Assembly (NCBI RefSeq): GCF_016808095.1
Contig: NC_068971.1
Span: 9,684,501 to 9,748,500 of the forward strand
Source: Vigna angularis
Lineage: Eukaryota > Streptophyta > Magnoliopsida > Fabales > Fabaceae
Direction: 5' to 3'
Length of the DNA stretch: 64,000 nucleotides
The notes below the pieces were generated by a model, which worked only from the letters and a program-made list of their open reading frames with translations, did no database searches and was not told the DNA's origin. Positions 58,491 through 64,000 of the stretch are shown piece after piece. How positions within the stretch are numbered: position 1 is the stretch's first letter; each line of letters begins with the position of its first letter. Both the position numbers and the translations under genes were made by a program.

Positions 58491-59854
58491 CACTAGTACA
58501 TTTAAAGGAAATGGCACCGGTTAAATTCGCTAATAGGCACCGGTTTTTGAACCGAGGCATATTCAGACGAGGTAAAAAGTGATCAACTTTATGCCTCGGT
58601 TCCGGAACGAGACAAAAAACGGTACGATTCGGTCTCGGTTATCAGAACTGAGATTGTTCTTCTCCTTCTACTGCCTCGGTTGGAGGCTAAACCGAGGCAG
58701 TAGGGTCTTTTTTTTTATTTTTATTTTTCGTTATGCATTATCAGTAGGGTTTTTGAACAAGGAGAGAACTCAGATTAAGCAAAACCCTCACCCCTTTTTT
58801 GTAGATCTGAACACATTAACTTGCTTTGAAAATGATAACAAATTAACACAAGAATTTAATTTTGGTGCCTCAAGCAAATTAACACAGAAAAGTTAACACA
58901 GACAACATCAGATCTGACCCTAATTTTACTCCAATCTCAGATTCAAAGAAGCAAGTAAAACAAAATCAGATTCGAAAAACCCTAATTTTACCCCAATCTG
59001 ACCCTAATCTCAGATTCGCACCACCACCATCAACATCAGAAAAACCCTAATCTGACCACCACCACCACCACTATCACCGTCGCCACCATTGACGCACCAC
59101 CACCGCTTGCTCTTCCCTCCAGAGGCGACGCACTCGCAGGAGATTTTGGAGACCGAGAGAGCGACGGAGCGAGCCAGTGAGAGAGTGACGGAGCGAGACC
59201 GAGGGGAGAGAGGCGCGAGAGCGAGGGAGGCGCGAGAGCGAGGGAGGCGCGAGAGCGAGGGAGGCGCGAGAGCGACGGAGGCGCGAGAGCGAGGGAGGCG
59301 CGAGAGCGACGGAGGTGAGGTGAGGGGAGGGAGGCGCGAGAGCGAGGGAGGCGAGGTGAGGGGAGGGAGGCGCGAGAGCGAGGGAGGCGAGGTAAGGGGA
59401 GGGAGGCGCGAGAGCGAGAGGGAGGCGAGGTGAGGGGAGGGAGGCGTGAGAGCGAGAGGGAGGCGAGGTGAGGGGAGGGAGGCGCGAGAGCGAGGGAGGC
59501 GAGAGTGAGGGTAGGTTTTCGTTCACTGGGGAAAATATTTGGGGAAATAAGAGGGTTATATGCCTCGGTCTTCTGGCCCGAGGCAGTAGAGGCTGATACG
59601 CCTCGGTCCCTCCTACCAACCGATGCAGTATACCCCTTTTTGGCACCGGTTTTTTTTAACCGTGTCAGAAACCACTAATTAGGCACCGGTTGCTTTCACA
59701 ACCGAAGTAGTAACCCTTTTTGGCACCGGTCAAATCTGAACCGAGGCCTATAAGGTCTCGTTAATTACAAAACTGCCACCGTGTCTGAATAGACAGCGGT
59801 TTGGTGTAAACCGAGGTCTATTGTGCGAGTTTAAAAGCCCATTTTGTACTAGTG
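58491..59854. mobile_element. Non-autonomous CACTA element, 1364 bp, inserted in an older CACTA gene
   Basis: Perfect 3-base duplication TGT (58488-58490 and 59855-59857). Ends are CACTAGTACATTTAAAGG and ...CCCATTTTGTACTAGTG. Its left end matches the reversed right end of 56496-57828 and its reversed right end matches the left end of 31205-32430, so it is the same family in opposite orientation. The centre is GC-rich with a purine-rich minisatellite. Confidence 0.95.
59210..59510. repeat. GC-rich purine minisatellite in the CACTA element
   Basis: Tandem units GGCGCGAGAGCGAGGGAG (18 bases) early and ~42-base compound units with GGCGAGGTGAGGGGAGGGAG later. Both strands are open for over 100 codons purely from the repeat. 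Confidence 0.9.
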
Positions 59855-60080
59855 TGTCTTCATGAGTTGGAGGTCTTTGAACCCATATACATCATTCAAC
59901 CTATTGACACAAAAAAAATATACTTGAATACAAAACATTTATTTGATATAAGTAACTAAATAAATGAATTAAATATAAAAAATAGTTCAGAGGCTTACAT
60001 CATCAATTAAATTCAACCCTATATTATGATCAAGGTATTGTGGCATGGTTCTCAACTGGATATTCACCAAGATCCCACGT
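59855..60080 (-). pseudogene. Decayed Ulp1-like gene of the old CACTA, 5' part
   Basis: TCTTCATGAGTTGGAGG...TTGAACCCATATACATCATT is the reverse complement of the 28174-28230 exon of the 8.7 kb element in diverged form. The intron GATATAAGTAA...CTTACATCATC also matches 28080-28150. Removing the 58491-59854 insertion and one TGT joins it directly to the 57930-58490 part. Confidence 0.7.
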
Positions 60081-60913
60081 CTAGTAATATGAAGAAGAGT
60101 TTAAAACTTAGTTACTTTAGGATTTGTCAATCCTATATTTAGTAAAATCTAAGCTATGTGTTCGATTATGAAAATCGTTGAAATAAGCATAAATATTATT
60201 TCTACCAAAAAATACCATGGATTGATATTTCAGTTTACATATTGAAAACTAACATAAGTGTTTTATCTCCTTGAATTGATTGGAATTAAAATGGAATAAT
60301 GAATTGATTTTTTAATCATTATTTTTCTATTATTGTGATTTTCAACAATTCACAATTTACAATCTAAAAAAATCCATCCACTTCTTAAAATATTCGCGAG
60401 ATTTTGTAACTTCAAAGAAAAAAAAGTGTAATTAAACTTTAAAAAACTATGCTGTTAGTAAATACTTTTGTCCCTTAAATATGATAAATTTTAACTAAAA
60501 AAGTAAATACATGAATTTGTTTATAATGGCTTGAAAGTACTCCAAAAACGGCTGTTTATTATGATTTCAAAACCCTAGAGACTCAATTAAAAAAGTTTAC
60601 ATGATTAAGACCCATTAAAAAAAAGTTTAGAAACCTACATAAAGATTCATTTACTTTAGGGCAAACTGAGTAATCGAAATATTCATAAGCTCGTTAAACC
60701 CTAAACAAAGAGCTTCCAATTTTGGTTCTGTCATATGGTAAATTTGGAGTTGCCATGAAGCTCCAGTGAAAAGTTACAGCATACCATCTTTATTTGACGA
60801 TTTGAATTAGATACAGACTTCAAGAAAATCTGTAGTTACATGATTAACAAACTGTAATTGATACAAAGGGAAACTTTAAAAGCTTACTTAGGTCACTGCT
60901 AAACATAACCTTA
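60081..60913. other. AT-rich DNA and likely 3' flank of the subtilase gene
   Basis: No gene is recognised in 60081-60700. The right part (about 60750-60913) is probably the 3' untranslated region of the minus-strand subtilase. Confidence 0.5.
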
Positions 60914-63770
60914 TTATGGAATGTTGATAACAATAGGGCTCCTTACAATGTAACGTGGGCTTCTCCATATAAGGGAACCAGATACAATTTTATTACTTCC
61001 AATAGATTTGACTTTCACAACTACTTTGAAGCTCCTCTTCTTCTTGGTTTCAGAAAAAGTGAGGCTAGTTGGCTTCACTATGATTTCCACTCCCTTAGGT
61101 GAAACGATGGTGGCATTGTAGATGGTTGGAGCAGGACCTACATTGGTCACTGTTCTTCTGAAAACTCCTACTTTTGTGTCTTTGCTGCTTTCAAGGCTCA
61201 ACTGCATTGTGGGGTAGTTGATAGCATCATGGCCAAGCCCAGGAAGCAAAGAGGAGCAATTTACTGGTGAACCAACTAAAGGTGATAAACTGGAACCTTT
61301 GTACCCCTCATGGCATAAGAACTGGATATACCCTAAGTCATCCATGTCATAGACCAAACCAGGGCTAACAGCTCTTGTTGGGTTCAATTGACCAGCCCCA
61401 TAAGCAAATTCTGCCTCACTGTTAACTCTCTTGCTCATTGGTTTGGCTTAACAAATATTATATAAAAACAAGTCAGTCATCTCAAAAAATGGTGAAAATA
61501 TTCTAAATGTGAATCCGTTGAATAAAAATAACAAAGTTAAATATAATATAAGAAAAAAACTATAAATCCAAAGTCTGAAAAGTTTTAAATTAAAAGTGAT
61601 ATCAATATCTGAATTAGACTAAAATCACGTATATATAATATTTCTTTGAAAAAACCCCTAAAGATCCGACCCATTAAAAGAATCTTGTGGAGTTAAATTC
61701 TATATACTATGTAAAAAAAAAATATCTATATTGTCAACCAAAATTATCATTCTATAACTTCTAAGATATTTACACCATAAAGTTAACAAACATGCAATAC
61801 ATAGTGATTTTGTATCAGATGAAAAATACATCTTCATTGTCAATTTGTCACTACTTATACTATTTCTCTACGCTTACTTTGCTAACCGGGCATATGATGC
61901 TAACAAATCAACTGAGAAAAAAGTGGAATTAGGATTTAATCTTACCTGTTGTGATAATAGCAGACCTAATTGCAGCAGGAGTCCAATGTGGGTGAAATGA
62001 CTTAACATATGCAGCAACTCCAGAAACATGAGGACATGCCATGGAAGTTCCAGACATTAGAATAAATTCTGAAAATTGAGTGTCCCCCTTTAAACCAGTG
62101 AGTGACTTTTTGAGAGTATAAGATGCCAAGATGTCAATGCCAGGAGCTGCAACATCAGGCTGCATAAAAAGGATCATTCAACATCCTATGTTCATGAAAT
62201 GCCATAATCCGAGAAGCAAAAGTACAAGTGCTTTTCTGGCAGAATATTAGTATTCGTACCTTGAGAACATTTTGGGATACTGAATTTGGGCCTCTAGATG
62301 AAAATGTAGCAGTAAATGGAGCTCGCACTTGCACCTCGTGGCTTTTGTATATCATTGCTGATGGTGATCTTGGTTCAACAAAAATTTAATGGAAAATTGA
62401 TGGTTGAGATAATCTGATCAGAGGAACTATTTTTGTTTGAACAAGCTATAGAGAAAAATTAGTGAGTAGCTATTGAAAAGTGATTCAGAAACAAGAGTTT
62501 CTTTCTTTCTTTTTTACCTTGTGGATTGTATATATTTTGTAACAGTGTCCCCTTGTACACTATTCACAATGGTAGCAGGTGCCATGAAAATTTGAGCAAC
62601 ATCAGGAAATTGGTCACTTTCTATTAGAGTACCAATGCCCCCAATTCCTTTAACAACAGAGTCAGTGCCCCATGCTCCTAATTTGCAGTAAACAAGCTTT
62701 TCCTTCACTTTATTTGGCTGTAAGGTGCCTTCATAGCAGAAACTGTCACCACATAAAAAAGGTTCCTTGTTATTGAACAATTTTTCAGGTGTTGTTGACA
62801 AACATTGGAACATTACCTAGCGTCCTCCTTGTCTTTTGGATCTTTGGCTGCATCAATCCCATTGACAAGAGGATACTGTTTTCCTTTTGGATCAAAACAA
62901 CTCACACCTACCCCCTGCAAATCCTCCATTATTATCAATGTGCACACATAAGTTAATTACAAAAATAGTTCTGCAAAACACACAATGTCAAATTGCATAC
63001 TAATAGAACCATATCACTTCCCATGTTTAAAACAAACTTTTCTTTGCTTTTTCAACAAATTATTTGGTCTTGCATTCTGTAAAATCCCTATTAACCCACA
63101 TGGTATACTTAATTAATGGATCATTTAATCATGCCACATGTTATTTACAGAATCTACAGCACATTGAAATCTCAGTTATTACCAAGTGAATCATAGATGT
63201 ATATGTGAACCTAATTATGAAATGAATATGTATAATGCAAAAGGAAACAAACTTACAGAAAAATTCTTTCCATTACCCAACTGTACAGTGCTCTTGAAGG
63301 CCCTATCAATGCCACTTGCTGCTACAGTTACAATCCATGGTGCAGTATTTGTTACAGTTCCCAAGCTTGGACCAGCATTTCCAGCTGAGGCCACTGTGAT
63401 TATACCTTTTCTCATGGCATGAAATGCACCAATTGATATAGAGTCTTGAACATAACTAGGATTTCCTCCACCTATGGAAATAGATATGACATCCACACCA
63501 TCATGTACAGCAGCATCAAATGCAGCAAGTAAGTCCATGTCTGCACATCCACTTAATGACCAGCAAACTTTGTAAATTGCCAATCTTGCCGATGGCACTG
63601 CACCTCGAGCAGTCCCATTGGCCAACCCAAAGAGATTTGCATTTGGGATCAGATTTCCTGCAACTGTTGATGCAGTGTGAGTGCCGTGTCCATCAGTATC
63701 CACAGGAGATAATATGTCTGATGGATCAGGGTTTCCATCAGCCTTGAAGTACTTGGCTCCTATGAGCTTT
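60914..63770 (-). CDS. Subtilisin-like serine protease, XSP1/SBT4.14 type (5' end beyond window)
   Basis: Six exons on the minus strand: 63770-63257, 62914-62817, 62742-62518, 62368-62260, 62159-61946, 61446-60914. All junctions have GT...AG and consistent phases, and the frame is open throughout (about 563 residues visible; family proteins are near 750). Catalytic His is in [12 protein letters not shown] in the first visible exon. The oxyanion Asn is in ASAGNAGPS. Catalytic Ser is in [12 protein letters not shown] in the fifth. The protease-associated domain ([10 protein letters not shown]...[21 protein letters not shown]) lies between His and Ser. A fibronectin III-like C-terminal domain fills the last exon ([18 protein letters not shown]). 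The signal peptide, inhibitor propeptide and catalytic Asp are beyond 64000. Such enzymes are secreted to the apoplast or xylem. The substrate is unknown. Confidence 0.93.
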
Positions 63771-64000
63771 CTTCATGTTTGCCAGAGAGTTACCATGCAG
63801 ATGGAATTCACAAGTTAGATCATGAGCTAAACCACACATAAATTTCTTGGGAGATTAACCAGGCACCATATAATGGACACTTTCAAATTTGGGACATAAT
63901 TTAGCAGAGTTGCATCACTAAATTTCATCTTCCTCTGTTTTGGGGTATTTAGATCTATAAAGAAGTTGTGATACTACATGAGTAAGAGAAGATTAGACAT
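63771..64000 (-). other. Intron sequence of the subtilase gene
   Basis: Upstream of the AG acceptor at 63771-63772 there is no continuation of the subtilase reading frame; a stop occurs just before the exon. The missing exon with the catalytic Asp lies outside the window. Confidence 0.7.

Larger units (their letters stand above)
55779..60080 (-). mobile_element. Old degenerate CACTA element (with later insertions)
   Basis: Diverged CACTA hairpins TAGGCTTTGGTTATTACC...CAAAGTCTAATA fill 55960-56260. A decayed Ulp1-like gene follows on the minus strand at 57930-58490 and 59855-60080. A possible degenerate terminus CACTTATGTAAGAAAGG is near 55779. The other terminus was not found. Two younger CACTA elements (56496-57828 and 58491-59854) split it. 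Confidence 0.65.

Noticed and set aside
59074..59646. 190-codon open frame rich in Ser, Pro, Leu and Arg
   Set aside because: Product of the purine minisatellite in a CACTA element; the opposite strand is also open.

Overview
The window looks like nuclear DNA of a flowering plant, most likely a papilionoid legume. It is AT-rich and intron-containing, it carries SIRE-like copia LTRs and CACTA, hAT and Mutator-type elements, and its host genes are plant-specific (polyphenol oxidase, an F-box/LRR protein, a xylem-type subtilase). I saw no rRNA, tRNA or CRISPR. All family assignments come from reading the translations; no database search was run.

Layout. 1-4245: polyphenol oxidase gene (minus strand, single exon) in AT-rich flanks. 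4246-9236: decayed, truncated SIRE-type copia element with two LTR-like direct repeats. 9697-10407: hAT-like MITE. 11709-12678: Mutator-like element with ~290 bp inverted termini, sitting inside a TA microsatellite. 14793-20409: complete but non-coding gypsy-type LTR element (LARD, minus strand) with a perfect GATAT target duplication. 21026-29710: 8.7 kb CACTA element (TGA duplication) with broken tnp2 and tnpA/Ulp1-like genes. 30165-32805: inverted-repeat element carrying a small CACTA. 32962-33510: hAT MITE with a perfect 8 bp duplication. 36040-43640: minisatellites, LTR fragments and, at 38201-40736, a same-strand mosaic of broken host-gene pieces (SAR1 GTPase, an NmrA-like SDR, a universal stress protein). 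44972-46157: F-box/LRR gene (minus, two exons). 46888-52571: young, apparently intact Ty1/copia element with 676 bp LTRs and a 1435-residue polyprotein. 55779-60080: old CACTA remnant interrupted by two young non-autonomous CACTA elements. 60914-63770 and beyond the window edge: subtilase of the XSP1/SBT4.14 type (minus), six visible exons, 5' end missing.

Only three host genes look functional: polyphenol oxidase, F-box/LRR and subtilase. They are unrelated in function and show no operon-like arrangement. Most of the rest is nested transposons. The most unusual part is the gene-fragment mosaic at 38-41 kb, whose carrier element I could not identify. Also notable are the four-member CACTA family (one coding, three deleted), the copia element whose polyprotein stop codon is the first triplet of its 3' LTR, and the repeated TAAT-CG-ATTA palindromes in LTR-like DNA at four places.
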